Notes: generated from the sequence alone by a model not told the origin. A stretch of 64,000 nt of DNA from Druceiella hillmani (GCA_039881145.1 JAYKKI010000095.1:9166501-9230500); one strand, 5' to 3'; shown: positions 50,201-63,700, numbered from the stretch's first letter. Numbers and translations: made by a program.

Positions 50201-52370
50201 TGTGCAATATAAGCTAGCAATCAAATATCTCCCTTTAATCCCTAATTTAGAGAGAAATATTTAGAGAGAAGCATTATAAAACCAAGAATAACAGGTTTAG
50301 CATATCATTTCCTTTAATCATTCTGAATGGCCCTGAATGGTTTAATTTCACACCATACATTTTTAGCTGTAACCGTTTGAAAGCTGCGGGTAAAATTGAG
50401 TATTTATAGATAAAACTGGTTCTTCTTTCAGATGTTTTTATATAAATTTTGAGTAAATATATTTTATTCTTGAATGTTAGTTTGAAATAAAAAAACGGGA
50501 CTCGTGGCGTTTCATGAATTTTCATATAATGGAAATTCAACTAACAAACAAATGGATGAATTAATTCCAAAAATTTGCTTATTTTTCAAAATTTACTAGA
50601 ACGAATAAGTGAAAGGCATTTAATAGCGAAGAATTGAAATTACATTGTAACTAAAGACAATAAAGCTGTGAGATAATTAATTTAATTATGAATATAATAC
50701 TAGAATAACCACGGCAGAAAAAGTTTAAAATTATAACACATATTTATATAAAATTTATAAAAATCTTTCGAGCACGAGTAGAACTCGCAATTCGAGGATG
50801 CCGTATACGTTTAAGCAATTAGAAACATATAAGGGTACGTAGTTTTTTCTATTAATTTATTCAGTAAATTCGTAAATAAGGGGAATGCTGAATTTTCGTA
50901 TATTTCTGGAATATATATTTCAAATTACAATTTCAAATATTCGTAAACAAATGATATCCATAAGATATACAACATTTAAACAAATTAAGGCCTTTATTTA
51001 TCTCCTATTAAAATTTTTATTTCCGAATTGATAAAGGTTAGTAAAAAATACATGAGCTAATAAGATGTATTAGTATACCAATTTAGAGCTTCTATGTTGC
51101 TTGGCTTTTGAGAAAATCAGTTGAGAATGTAGAAACACATAAATATATTGCCTATCACAGGTTCATAGGCGTAAAAACGCGGTGTTTATTTAAAAAATTA
51201 TGACATCTAGAATCATCGCCTTAGTTTTAGTACAGCCTTTGCGAGGGCTTCTGAAAACTGCTGTGCTTTACTATCATGGAAAATTTAAAAAAATTACCTC
51301 AAGTGGTTTTTGAGAAAAAAACGGCTGTAACGGGCAATCGGATATACATGTGAGAGAATTTATAAGGTTTCCGGTTTTCCTTTCTCAATATTTATAATCA
51401 CGTATGATAATGTAACTAAACACACACACTAACATATATTTAATCTGGTCAATTCGACTATTATTACACCAAAATTGTCGAAATAGCTCGCGTATATTTT
51501 CGCTTCGGGGTTTCGCTTCGGGGCGCATCCCGACGCGGAGTTACAAGCTGGTGTTACAGAATGTATGGCATAAATTTTGTTGACAAAATATTTTTTTTTA
51601 ATTTTTCTGTCAACCTAAGTTGTTGTTTTCACCAAATTGAAGAAGAGGAAATGAGCATTTTACTGTTTTTTTTGCGTTTCAATTTAATTTGGAAATTATC
51701 GTTATTTGCGCATTACTTCATTTAATTAAATACAATAGTACAAAGCTCAGTAATGTAACTAAACTACAGTAGTTAATAAAAAATGCAACTAGTTACCGCT
51801 TGCGTCCGTCAACAATAATTGTACAGGTATCAGGAAATAAAATTTCAGTCACTAAAATTTCAGCTCACATGACAATGATCTTGCCGCCTTCAAGCGATTG
51901 TTAATAGTAATATTGCATTTATTCGTATTCATTAAAATGGATAATATTACAAGAAATCCTTGGACGGAGGAAAGCGGAGTTTTATTGAATGTTTTCGAAT
52001 ATTATATTTTCTATCATACCTTCCTCATTTATTATTTTACCAAACGAACTATATCACAAAATATCCAAGTCGATCAAACTCTGTATCAGGAAATTGTACC
52101 TGACAAATATCTTCGATGATTGTTCAAATGTTCTTACCCCTCTTAATCCTGAAACTTTCTGTCAAGAGGACAAAACAGGTATTATTCATTACCTTATTCA
52201 TTATTCTATCGTCCGTTTTTGGTATTCTGTAGTATATTCCATCGTTATCATTATTAATATTAATCTTTGTGTAGTTACTCTTTATTCTGTGTTAATGTAT
52301 TTTGGTTTTTTCTGTCTTAATTTGCGTATCGATATAGACTGTATTTTATTAAATATTATATAATTTTTTA
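50201..52370. other. Gene-poor stretch
   Basis: No supported gene. Contains one dispersed repeat (50,769) and overlapping hydrophobic open frames at 51,898-52,363 that lack motifs. Confidence 0.45.
50769..50863 (+). repeat. Dispersed 'ACTACGGGAGT' repeat, copy D
   Basis: CACGAGTAGAACTCGCAATT, then GCCGTATACGTTTAAG and AAGGGTACGTAG..TCTATTAATT, in the same order as copies A and B. Confidence 0.65.
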
Positions 52371-52680
52371 TTCACACTAAATGAAATAACGTTATGTAGT
52401 ATTATTCTTAACCACGACCTATGAACAGTGGGAAATCCGCGCAATCCCCACTTCCACTTTGCGTAACACTTCCATTTTGTGTAACATTTAACTGCTGTTG
52501 GAAGTTTCTAAGAGTCAATATTTATAAATTGAAGATGTCGTCATACAACGAAACCTATATCGTGGTTAAGAATTTAAATAAAGTAGAAATATATAATACT
52601 ACATTACATAGTTTCATTTAGTTGTGAATAAAAATTAACTGATAATGAATTTTTACAAAATTAATGCCAAATATATTAAA
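52371..52680 (+). mobile_element. Hairpin element, diverged copy with 110-nt loop
   Basis: Left terminus CACACTAAATGAAATAACG, then a left stem including 'TTAACCACGACCTA'. A loop of about 110 nt is unrelated to other copies. The right stem 'ACAACGAAACCTATATCGTG' leads to 'GTTTCATTTAGTTGTGAATA' and the usual tail 'TTAATGCCAAATATATTAAA'. Flanks AAATATTATATAA and AAATATTGTATAC could be a decayed 13-bp duplication. Confidence 0.75.
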
Positions 52681-52885
52681 ATATTGTATACTTAATGGCC
52701 TGTGTTATTTACCCTATTACCTGTACTAGATTTTTATAATTGTTTGGATAACTATATTCAATAACATTGTCGGTTTTGTACACAGGAAAAGTTTACTGTC
52801 AAAGTAATAAGTCCGCAATACATGTATATTAATTTATTTTATGTACTTTGAAGTTCAAAATAAATATAACGAATTTAAATTCGAA

Positions 52886-53164
52886 ACCATAACTTTTTCA
52901 CAATTAAATGAAATTATGTGATGTGGTACTATTTCTACTTTCTTTAAGTTCTTTACCACGACCTAGGTTTCGTTGTATTACAACATCTTCAGGTGGGCTG
53001 TTAGGTTAAGATAACCAGCCAACCTGAAGATGTTGTAATACAACGAAACCTAGGTCGTGGTAAAAAACTTAAAGAAAGTAGAAATAATACTACATCACGT
53101 AGTTTCATTTAATATTGAATTTCTACCAAATTAACGTCAAATATGTTCAATACCATAACTTTTT
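52886..53164 (+). mobile_element. Hairpin element, full copy with 13-bp TSD
   Basis: ACCATAACTTTTT at 52,886-52,898 and 53,152-53,164 flanks a 253-bp insert (52,899-53,151). The foldback arms are about 105 bp with few mismatches and a very short loop near 53,010. The tail (about 40 bp) has lost a few bases after the stem compared with the 27.1 kb copy. Only about 200 bp from the diverged copy at 52,371. Confidence 0.92.
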
Positions 53165-56100
53165 GTCAAAACTGTGTACACAATATTATTCAATCCAAGA
53201 AAAACATAACTATCTAAAAAAATTCTTGTATACCAAAATTAGTGCAAGCAATAAATAAGTTTTAGACAGCTTGCAAAAAAGTGTCAGCCTCAACACACAA
53301 ATTCACCCAACATTGCGTTTACCTAAATAATTTCATTATGAAATATTCTCTCAGTTTATATAAATATGTATAACACTTAAATTCAAACAAATAATAATAC
53401 ACAACGTATATGAATGGTGTTTCGAATAAATTTTAATCAATTCAGTAGAATAATATTATTGTAACAGCTGCTCTGAACAATGGGTTCATTACTCTAACAA
53501 TTTTGATATGTGAAGCTATTAAGCAAATATTAATTCTGAAAACAAGAGAGATGCATGTGTAGACACGTATAGGCTTTATTGCGGTTAAATTGTTAACTGA
53601 ATTTCATAGAAAATATGAAACGAGTTTCATATAGAAGCGAAAGTCGACATGAAAAAGGTCTCGTATACGATGAAAGCAGAATGTTTTCTAGATCACACTT
53701 CTAAGGTGGTCAAATGTCATAGTATTTTCCATGGTGGTTAAGAATATTTTTTATTTGCTTGTAAAACAATATTTGAATTCCAAATTTCTTTATTTAAATT
53801 AGAATCTAGCGTATTATATTTAAAGAACCATTGGTTTTCCACTCATTTAAATTATACTGAACTGTGATACAAATTATACTCTAAGGTACAAAATATTTCT
53901 TCGATAGATAGGTAAGAGTATAATTCCCGCACATACACGATATGCATCAAAATGTTATTGAAATGTTAGATCTGTACCCTTTTCACAACTATTTCTTTTG
54001 CTTTAGTCTTCATCATAATTAATAGACATAATGGATCACAATTTTGGCTTCTGAGATGGAGAACGTATGCTAACACTTGTAAAAATTTATTGGTCGTATG
54101 ACACGTAGTGCTTATTTATTTTTGTTGACGTTAGTAAATCCTATGCAAAAATTAACATAATATTTCATTTTTATTTACGAAATTATTGTAATTGCGTTTT
54201 GTTGCAGCTTACCTCAGACCGAGTTTTTTAAATATCTTTATTATGGTTGACTGAATGTTCTTTGGTGTTTTCCCAATCAATATAAGTTGTGACGTTGGTT
54301 GTGACAAATGTTGAAAATCTATTTGACGTGCTATTATTACAGCTATGATCTCTCTATCATTCTACTAAAATATTAGCGTTACTATATTTTTCGAAATCGT
54401 AATGCTCTTCGAAAATTTATTAACCTGTTGTTGATATAAACTTATTGATTAGAATGAGTTTGATTAGATATTAATTTACTTTTCCACTTAGCAACAACAG
54501 GCTGAAAGTTTGTTTTTATATATAAATATGTTTTTGAATATGAATAGTTGGCTTGTAATAATCTGATCGACATAGACAATTGTCTTGCTATTGTAGAAAA
54601 TATAGTACTCACTTACTCATTTCCATTGCAAACACTTTCCTAACTTTGCGTGCTCCTAAAATTTGTTCCATTAGTATGACATAAAGAGTCTGGTAATTAG
54701 CTGCATTTTTGTCAAAGCAAGTGGTAATAGGACTTTATACGAATCAAATAATAGTATCAACTTGATTCGCACTCGCTTTTCTGACTATTAAACGTTATTG
54801 TGCCATCATATGATGTCACTATTCTCCCTCTGAAATTTATGTGCTAGGTAGCAAAGAGAGGTTCTATAATATTTATTCACGGGTTGATAATACGCTTTGA
54901 GTAGTAAAGAGCACTCATTTAAATTATAACATTATTTAATTGCAGCCTCTAAGTCAGTTCACTCAGTAAAATAGATTCCCCAGCCTGATACACTATAAAA
55001 AGTTGAAGTATTAATTTCGCTCTAAAAATCTTTTGCTTTCGTAAAATTTAGATTGCTGTCTATTTGTGAGAGTTTTGATTTAGCCCAAAATTATTTTATA
55101 GATGTGAAGGAACTTTCATTCTTCATTATATTTGTTATAACCTCATAAGAGCTAAACTCTATTAGCACCATCTTTGTTTTAAGACACAATCTTCACAAAG
55201 GAATATTTTTTAAATTTTTTCCTTTCAAATAAAGGTAACATTATGTACCTTATTTTTCACTGTTTACTTAGATTTAATCTTGCACTACACCATGCATCAC
55301 ATCATCGTCACAGTCTTTACGACCAGCTCTGAAATATAAATCGCTGAATTAATACAATTGAATGTGCTATAAGTTCAATAGCGGCATTTGACACGAGAAT
55401 TAGAGTCTTCAAAATTAATTATGTTTATCATAAAATCAAACTGTCCGTTCTATAATAAATCAAACTATATCTATTATAAGATTGACACTTTCTATTTTGG
55501 CACTGTTTCATGAAGCATTATCAAAAAAATCTACCATAACAAATATTTTAGTATGTCACTTTAGATGTTCATGAAAAATTCATTTCCACTATGAAATGTA
55601 TGAAAATATATTACGGGCATATATAAAAAAGAAGGTATATTTAGTGGTACATCATCTACGCAATTTTGTTATAGACGATCAGAGGAATACCAACTGCACG
55701 AAGATCATCTCCGCAATGGAGGAAGATGGGCTCGCGAGCGAATCAAATACGACAGGGAGAAATTTAAATGCTCATTAGTCGGTTATTTCTCAATGAATTT
55801 TAATTTTCTTTAAGGAAGTCGTAATAGTTTTGGCATGAATTTTCCATAACTTGCCATAAAATATATATTGAAAATATAATTGACATAAATATAGCTATCT
55901 GACTTTCGCGTTAATAGTAATTTTTTTCATAAAGAGTGAAATAAAATAACCGATTAATAGAAGATCCCTTCTTCGCATCGGTCATAGGTTCCATAATGTT
56001 GGTATTTTTATGTTGTGTTTTTTAAATATTAAAATTAATTGTTTACTAAAATAAATATTGTCCCCTGCCTATTATTTTCACTGTTACTCTATGTAACAGT

Positions 56101-56670
56101 CAAAATATTTATGAGACATTTCATGTAAAAGCGACACCTGATTTGCCTATGAAATATCATGGAAAAAATTCCTTTTCAAGTAAAGCGTACATTTGTTTTC
56201 TGTTTTTTTTTTCACTGTAAAAATATTATTATCATCAAAATTTCCATTTTTAAACTTATTTTTTACTAGACCTTTCTTAATAATGTCACTATATAGGAAA
56301 CTCTATTTGGGTTCTTATATTTATCCTAATTTTAAATAAATAGAAATAGCTAATTATTCAACAGAAAAAAGTTATAAGTAATAAAAACAGAGTCCGTACT
56401 CTGTTGTGATATTTTTAAACTTTTAAGGTAACGTAAGCAATATGACTAAAAATAACTTTGATAATGAAATAAGAAATTTAAGTTGTTTGTTTTTTAGAGC
56501 CTATAGATTTATGTTACTACATTTTTACACTTGTAAGAGAGAGTGGGCAATATTTTTCTATGGTAAAAAATAATCCTACCTATTTAGTAAAAAATAAATT
56601 TTCATTATTTATTTTTCAAGATAAAAAAACAAACGCTTATCGGGGAATTTTCGTGACGAAAGCTGTCAAA

Positions 56671-56720
<50 letters not shown>

Positions 56721-56727
56721 AGTGAAT

Positions 56728-56778
<51 letters not shown>

Positions 56779-57475
56779 TGATTGAAAAAATCAGGGGCAG
56801 CATTTCGCAATTGGCAAGGCTTCAGGGGGTGAACAGTAAAAAAATAACAAATCTAACATTTAAATAAATGATATCTAGTATTAATAAATATAATTAGTAT
56901 TGAAGTCGTCGCACTGAATGCATTGAAATTTTAATTTCAAATGCCCAACAGATAAATTATTTTTTTTAAATTTTGTATTTTATTGAATTTATAATTCAAG
57001 CAAATAATTAACCTACGCTGTATTATAAAGCACGTGACCACGTAATTGCTATAAGTAATAAAGTTATTATTAGAAAAAGTATACGAACATGATACAAAAA
57101 AATATCATGTAGTATATTAATATATACAACACTTTACTAGCGGCGAACCTGTTTCGAAATGTTTAACGTGTTTTTTATTTTTTTTTTATTTTCAACCTTC
57201 TGCATGCTCATACAATATGTTTAAATAAATATAAGCCTATGATGTACATACATACGTTTTGATTTACATAGATATGTTTCCAAATGAACAAGTTTGTCTT
57301 AAATATTTAATTTTTTAACAAAACCCTTATTGAATAATATTTACTTAATCAAAATAATGAATACGCCTATGTATTCGTATGTCCAATAGCATATTATTAA
57401 ATTTATAATAAAAGGACCTCTGTGCGCATATTTAACTTACAATAGAGAATTTACTAACTCTCGAATTAACAATTG
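53165..57475. other. Gene-poor stretch
   Basis: No gene, RNA or element terminus supported, apart from the (TA)n pair at 56,676-56,775. Confidence 0.5.
56676..56775. repeat. Two (TA)n tracts flanking an 18-bp insert
   Basis: TA tracts on either side of AATATATAAGTGAATTGA. Confidence 0.93.
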
Positions 57476-57506
57476 TATAAATAAAGTGATAACTTACAAA
57501 CAATCA
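57476..57506 (+). promoter_or_regulatory. Putative core promoter (TATA and initiator)
   Basis: TATAAATA starts at 57,476. A TCAACC initiator-like site has its A at 57,506, 30 nt downstream, the canonical distance. It lies 122 nt ahead of the signal-peptide ATG. Predicted from spacing only. Confidence 0.45.
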
Positions 57507-57520
57507 ACCACCTTGAAATA

Positions 57521-57604
57521 ATGAGGCTAAGAAAAATTTTGAATCGAATCAATTTATTCATTCTAAACTCGATAGACGACTGTGCTCGACTGTTTATGGT
57601 TTAG
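57521..57604 (+). CDS. 27-codon upstream ORF
   Basis: ATG at 57,521 to TAG at 57,602-57,604, inside the presumed 5' leader of the next gene and ending 23 nt before its ATG. A second out-of-frame ATG at 57,620 overlaps the main start. It may dampen translation; this is inference. Confidence 0.35.
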   Translation: MRLRKILNRINLFILNSIDDCARLFMV

Positions 57605-57627
57605 ATTTGCTCGCTTGCGATGAGAAA

Positions 57628-57802
57628 ATGTACCGTTTGCTATCATTTATTGTGCTTTATTCGCTTTTAATAAACGCGAACGCATTCGATTATGATATTT
57701 CATTCCTTGCTGAGGTCAAACCTAAAATAAATGAACGATGTTTCAAAGATATGGCAAAAGGTGAAACGGTTTTAAGAGATTTCCTAATTCAAGCCGCATC
57801 CG
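57628..57802 (+). CDS. First coding exon of a secreted or membrane protein (partial)
   Basis: ATG at 57,628 opens 'MYRLLSFIVLYSLLINANA', a good signal peptide with predicted cleavage after Ala19. Then comes 'FDYDISFLAEVKPKINERCF' and 'KDMAKGETVLRDFLIQAAS', ending at a strong GTGAGT donor (57,803) in phase 1. The coding base use is less AT-biased than its surroundings. Cys-containing N-terminal segments of this kind occur in the nose-resistant-to-fluoxetine (NRF-6-like) acyltransferase family, but this is a guess from a single exon. I could not find the following exons in the remaining 6 kb, so the first intron probably extends beyond the window. This is the best host gene candidate here. Confidence 0.7.
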
Positions 57803-58193
57803 GTGAGTACTGATAAGGTTTCTTTTTTGTCCTCTGAAAGTCCTTTTTTCTATGAGCAAAAATTTTAAATTTATTTTGTGTTTTGAAATAATTTTATGGT
57901 ATTCAAAATTATTTCAAGTATTCTTAAAGCTTAAAATTAAATTAATTAGAGTTATATTTAATTTTCTTTCAAATTGTATATATATTTAATTTTGTTTCAA
58001 ATTGTATAATGTCACCATATCATTTAATTAGGTGAATGAAAAAAACAGGTAATTTTTTTGATTATATATTTTAAAACTTTATATGTTTTGAAAGAATTTT
58101 AAGTGATACTTTATGACCATAAGGTATATTTTATATTACCAATGTTATACAAATTAAAAAAGGTAAACAATACTTTATTTGAATAGAGATGTG

Positions 58194-58237
58194 CACAGGT
58201 ACAGGTGCATACACCTACGTATGCACCTGTACCTGTG
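58194..58237. repeat. Perfect 18-bp hairpin, GC-rich
   Basis: CACAGGTACAGGTGCATA (58,194-58,211) and its exact complement (58,220-58,237) around the 8-nt loop CACCTACG, within strongly AT-rich DNA. Confidence 0.88.
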
Positions 58238-58580
58238 TAAGCATTCGAATTCAAAAAAATATTTTAATTTCCTTTTCTGAACGGTTTTTTAAAGTATGTT
58301 TGCAAAACTTTCCTCATTTCACGTACACGATAAATCAGGACTACGTTCATAACAAGTTACGTTCACATACGTTCACAACATATAAAAATCTAAATCTTTA
58401 ACTGTACCCGTAGGCAGTCATCGTATGGGTCGTTTCGATACCTGCGGGAAACACGCTTACTGTGGTATACAAAGAAGGCACTTTCCTTATCTATATAACT
58501 TACAATATACCACTACGACACCTTATAATGTACCAGGGTGGCACACTGGTATCTTAGTATTTGTAAATAGTTCAATAAAG

Positions 58581-58650
58581 ATACTATGTCTACTTCCATT
58601 TTTATATATGCCTGAGTATGTACGGCACCCCCGTAGTGCGTGTTTTACTC
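58581..58650 (-). repeat. Dispersed 'ACTACGGGAGT' repeat, copy E
   Basis: On the minus strand: 'CGCACTACGGGGGTGCCGTA', then 'CATACTCAGGCATATATAAA', ending ACATAGTAT, parallel to copy B. Confidence 0.65.
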
Positions 58651-59419
58651 TGGGACTTAACTGATTTATTTATATATCAACTTTTTAAAATTCGAATTTG
58701 ACTGCATGTTTATTTTACTTTTTACCTAGGATTTCTTACTACTACTTAGGATAAATAGCGACAATATCGGTTCAGATCCCATTATGAAATTAATGAATAT
58801 TAAGGAAACTGATATGAGCATTAATTTAAGATTCCTTGAAAAAAATATTGAAATAAATAAGACAATTAAAACTAGAATCTGCTACGACTAATAAAAAATA
58901 ATTGATTTTAAAAATATGTTTAATGATAATGCCATTTGAAGGACCATGCAAAGATCTACGAAATTAAATAGTAAGAGAAAAAAAAATTATGTAAAATTAC
59001 TTTCAAAATACCTATACGCAATTTCCCTCAAATTTTGTGTAAACAATCACGTGTTAATAATTTAATAAATTACATACACAATAAGAGTTTCAGTAATGGA
59101 AGAATATGAAAAAAGTAATTTAAAATTTTAAAAAAAATTTCCAGTTCAAAAATAAACTTTTTGTTGAGTATTGAAAAGGTAAAATTAATTATTTACCTTA
59201 ACTAAGTTACTCTGCAATAACTATTTAATCAGATGTCTTTTAAGTACATATACTTGAAAAGCGTCATGACAAACAGCTGTGTGCATAATAACGAAATTAA
59301 ACATAAGATTTGTTGGTTCTGTTTTCATTCGTGTCGGTTCATTTTTATGTTTACTTAGTCGCTATCAAAAATTAATCATTATTAAATGTCGGATGTACGC
59401 GATGAAATATTTCGTTTCT

Positions 59420-59520
59420 CACTAACAGGCGCGCGCGCCCGCCCCGGCGGTGGTGTGTGCCTCTTAGTTGCGTGTGTTACACATACACACTCTGCACAGT
59501 GGGATCAATTGAGACACTTT
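59420..59520. other. GC/CpG-rich patch
   Basis: Contains CAGGCGCGCGCGCCCGCCCC and a GTGTGT/ACACAC mini-palindrome near 59,470-59,490, inside AT-rich sequence. No promoter motif set or ORF. Confidence 0.55.
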
Positions 59521-60632
59521 TTAAATTATATCGATTATTAAAGTAAATCTGAGCATGGTTCCTCTGTTATAATTTCTTCGTAAATCTCTTAATACAGGAT
59601 ACAGATTCAATCTTAGATATGATTGACGTTGTTTTCTCTTTCGCAAAACGCATAACGTAACTGAATTTGGGAAATCAAAAATTGCACATATTTTGTGTAC
59701 TATTCTTTTATGTTTAGTATTTTGGTAAATCATTGTGGCAAGTATAGACTAAGATAAGAATAACATCCAACAAAATTGTTGTGGATTTCTTGAGACAAAT
59801 AGCCTTTTTCTTTATTATTAATTTTATAATTATGATTTGGCAATTACAAAATAACTCTGATATTAAAATTCTCTGTAAATTGTAATTTTTCAATGTATTA
59901 ATTTTTATATCTAATTTTTATATGTATTAATTAAAATAATAAAGTATATGAAAGAAAACGTAAAAATTTATTTGTAAATAAGAAAAGCTTTAAAAATTAA
60001 ATAAAACCTGTAAAGGTTTATAACAAAAGCACTTTAGAAAATTGTTTGAAATTAATAAAATTTTCCCATTTATGTCCCCATTATAAAATTTTTGAAACAA
60101 TACGGTAACAAGTATGTTAATATGAAATAATTTTGTAAAAGTTTGTTTCAGTAATTTTAAAATTTTATCCAGTATAACAAATTAAATCTAAATTTTTTTT
60201 ATAACGATATCTCACGTGTACATCACATCTATGTTTCAACACTTAATTTTGTTCTTGTACACTAACGCTTAATTTGAAAAACACGTATGTAGAAAAACTA
60301 AACTAAAAAAGAACACAAGTTACAAGAAGGAATAAAATTTATTATGTGTTTTATTTTGGCTTTCATTAATAAGCGGGTAGTTTTTTCAAGTTACAAAAAT
60401 TGTTAGGAAATTAAATACAAAATTATAAACCATATATTAAATAAACAATTTTAAAGTGGTTAATAGATATATTAAAAACGTAACTGAAATTACGGTTAAA
60501 ATATTAAACTCGGAAATAGATTACGTGAATGATGGAGAATTAAAAAAAATATTTTCTAAATTCCACTTCTTTACGCGATTCGTCTTCTGCTCATCATTCT
60601 TTAATGCTCCGCAGTCTGTCGGATACCTGTGT

Positions 60633-60702
60633 GTGTATGTATGTATGTATATATGTATATATATATATATATCTACATATACATATATATATATATATAC
60701 AT
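60633..60702. repeat. (GT/TATG)n-(TA)n compound microsatellite
   Basis: GTGTGTATGTATGTATATATG followed by TA tracts with an ATCTACATATACAT interruption. Confidence 0.93.
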
Positions 60703-63700
60703 TATGTGATGGCTAGACTTAGAACTATCATATGAAAATAATAGGCTCTTAGATTGGTGGTGGAATGTGATAGCAAACGTTTAGATTAACTAGATAATAT
60801 TATAACACACTTACATGTTCTACCGTATTATATGTCGTTTCTCTTTCATTTTCAATGTTACCTCCTGCAATATTATTTTCAAATTTATCTATCGTATGCT
60901 TCCTGCAACCAGTATGACGATTATTTTCTTCTAGTGATGAAATAAAATTGTATTAGACAAATTTGTAACTTAAAGCAAGCAATAAAATATTAATAACCAA
61001 TTATAAAATTAGCATTATACAATTGATCTCCCTGAGAGAGGTATGACAATTTCCTAGGGGATGACAAATTATTTCTGTCTTTCTAGGGGATGGAAAATAA
61101 TTTTCTAGGCGATGGAAATGAATTTAGTATTTAAACAAAAATATATTTTAATTATATAAAACGAAATTCTAAAATTTTTGAACGTAATATATTACTCAAT
61201 AATTAATACGGCAAAATATAGATTTCCTATTTCTACAATACGAGTATATCTAATAAATATATGTTACGCCTATTATAAAATTTCTACCAAGTTTTTTTGT
61301 TTAGGGCATATAATTAATTAACTTTTTTCTTTTTGTTCCCACTATTGAACGTGTGTAAGAAATTTTACGTATTTTACGAATTTAGAAAACACGCAAAATA
61401 TCACCAAATTTTCCCACTAATTTACAAATCAGTACATAATACGATGTATTTCAAACGTATTATAAAAATATTATGTAACAGTCGTTTATACGTAATTTGC
61501 GTTTTATTATAACACAACATAAATCTTATGCTGTACACAAGGCGTGATCGTGTTATAAATCTAAGGCACAAGTCGAAATCATACGTTCTCACAATTTGCA
61601 TGCGCAAACGGTACTGAATTGAAAATCTGTGTGAGCGCCGAAAATAATAATCGTCTTTATTTTCATAGAAGCTGGTATAGAAAATTTGTGCGCGAAAAGC
61701 CGTGAAAAATGGGAAACTTTGACTTAATACCAAAAAGTTCATATTTATGTCATAGTAAAATCAGTCAACAAGAATGTAGCTACATTAATTAAAAATAGAC
61801 ATAATGAGATAAAAATCTATATCTCTTGATAATTATGTTGTAATACGTGAAAAAGCGGAGTGCCTGTTTGGCAAACGAGGTTATTTTGAGATTGTTTTTC
61901 TTATGTTTGAAACACAATTGGGAAAGTATACCGACCGATAATATAGTATAAAGGCCATTCTACGCCCTGGTATTTTAATACAGCGTCTAACTATGGTAGT
62001 TATTGAGTTAAACCAAACGCCAATTATCGGCTATTTGCAAAATCCGCCCCTCAATATGAATTTTATTTCGAAGACCGTAATGGACTTAATAAATCTGATT
62101 GATACTTAAACAAATCGGTTTTTTTAGTCCGTTTTTCTTTTTTTAATTTTGATTTATTTCATAATTTTTAGAAATGTGTTAGGTGCTTATAATTTACTTT
62201 TTGGTGGACTTAATATATGCACACGTGTCTTCCAACACGGATGAGGTACTGTTGGCCGTTGGGAGATTCCATTGTCCACATCCGGAGTGCATCGAAAGGC
62301 CTTTACTAAATTTATGTAGACTTATAATTTTCTAAAAAATAATTCAAATCACTTCATTCTCACTAAGGTTTATAACAAAAATAATGTAAAATAAAAATGG
62401 ATAATTTAATAACTTCTCCCTTTTACAGTCGGTTAAGTATCGTCAAAATTTTAAGAATTAGGGATTTGAGATGAATTACTTCAATATATTTCCCATTTAA
62501 TTTTACAAAGGTGTTGAGGGATTTGTGAATGGTATAAAGAAGTAATAAAAAAAAGAAAATAAGTGACATCTGAAAATTGAAAATCGTAGGAAAAAATATA
62601 AGGTTTGAAAAATGACAAATTTCACAGAAAATGAAACACAAATATCATTTTGAGCTGAAAAGCATGTATAACGTTGCGAAGTGTAAAGTACGAATAAATT
62701 CAGGATAACCCAAATATATTTGGTAATGGTAGTTATGTACATCGTAGCGGGTACTTTAAAGTCCGCACAAAGCCTTAGACGCTTTACAAAAGGTTTGTTC
62801 TCTAAAATCATTAATTGTTAATAATGCTCAGCCAGATTGTAAAACAATTGAAAGAAGCTAGATTATATTGATATTTTGTGTTCTAAAATGCAACGTATGT
62901 TGTAAAATTGTTTTACCGCATAAAACCAACCTCCAAATTGCAGAATTTAATTCTAATTTTTAAATGTTTGGGGTTGTTTGTGATCAACACAAAAAATCAA
63001 AATAGGATGCAAGAAAGCGTCCCGAATCAGGGCTTCCGGTACAAACGAGAATTAATAATTTCAATTCTAGCATGAGGGAATGTTGTAATTTTTAGACAAT
63101 TTTAATAAAGAATTGTCAGAATTGTTCGGATCTTATGGCAAAAGGTTCTGTGTTGTTTTCTTATCGAGTTAAAAATTAATATAGTAGAATTTTCTAAACA
63201 CTGTTCTTTTAATAATTTCACTATATAAGAAAAAAATAAATGTTGAAAGGAAAGGATTTCATTTGACTCCACGATAATGAATTACAAAATTTCTGTAAAA
63301 TGTGAAATAAGCATTTAGAATTGGTATTATTGTGAAGAAAGTCATAAGTTTCAGCAGAATTCAAGAATTCATAAGGTAGGTAACAATATGTCAAATACCA
63401 AGGCCAAAAGAGAGTAAGAGATAAAAATATACATAAGATTAAAATTATTATAATCATAAAATAAAATCATTACCTTATTCATTAATACAATTAATTAAAT
63501 ATGTTAGTTTTGATACGTCCTATTAAATTATATTTTGGTCCATATTGTGGGAATATCCACATCCGGTCAGATATTCTACATTTATTATATTTATGGATGT
63601 AATTCTAATAGTTACTACTACAAAAGTTCTCGTTTAGGAGTGCTTTTATTTCATTAACCAATTAATAATTTGTGCACTACATTTGTTTTTAACATCAAAA

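Noticed and set aside
51898..52363. Possible extra membrane receptor from two overlapping hydrophobic frames
   Set aside because: Lacks the receptor motifs seen in the four clear fragments, and AT-rich DNA easily gives Ile/Phe/Leu-rich frames.
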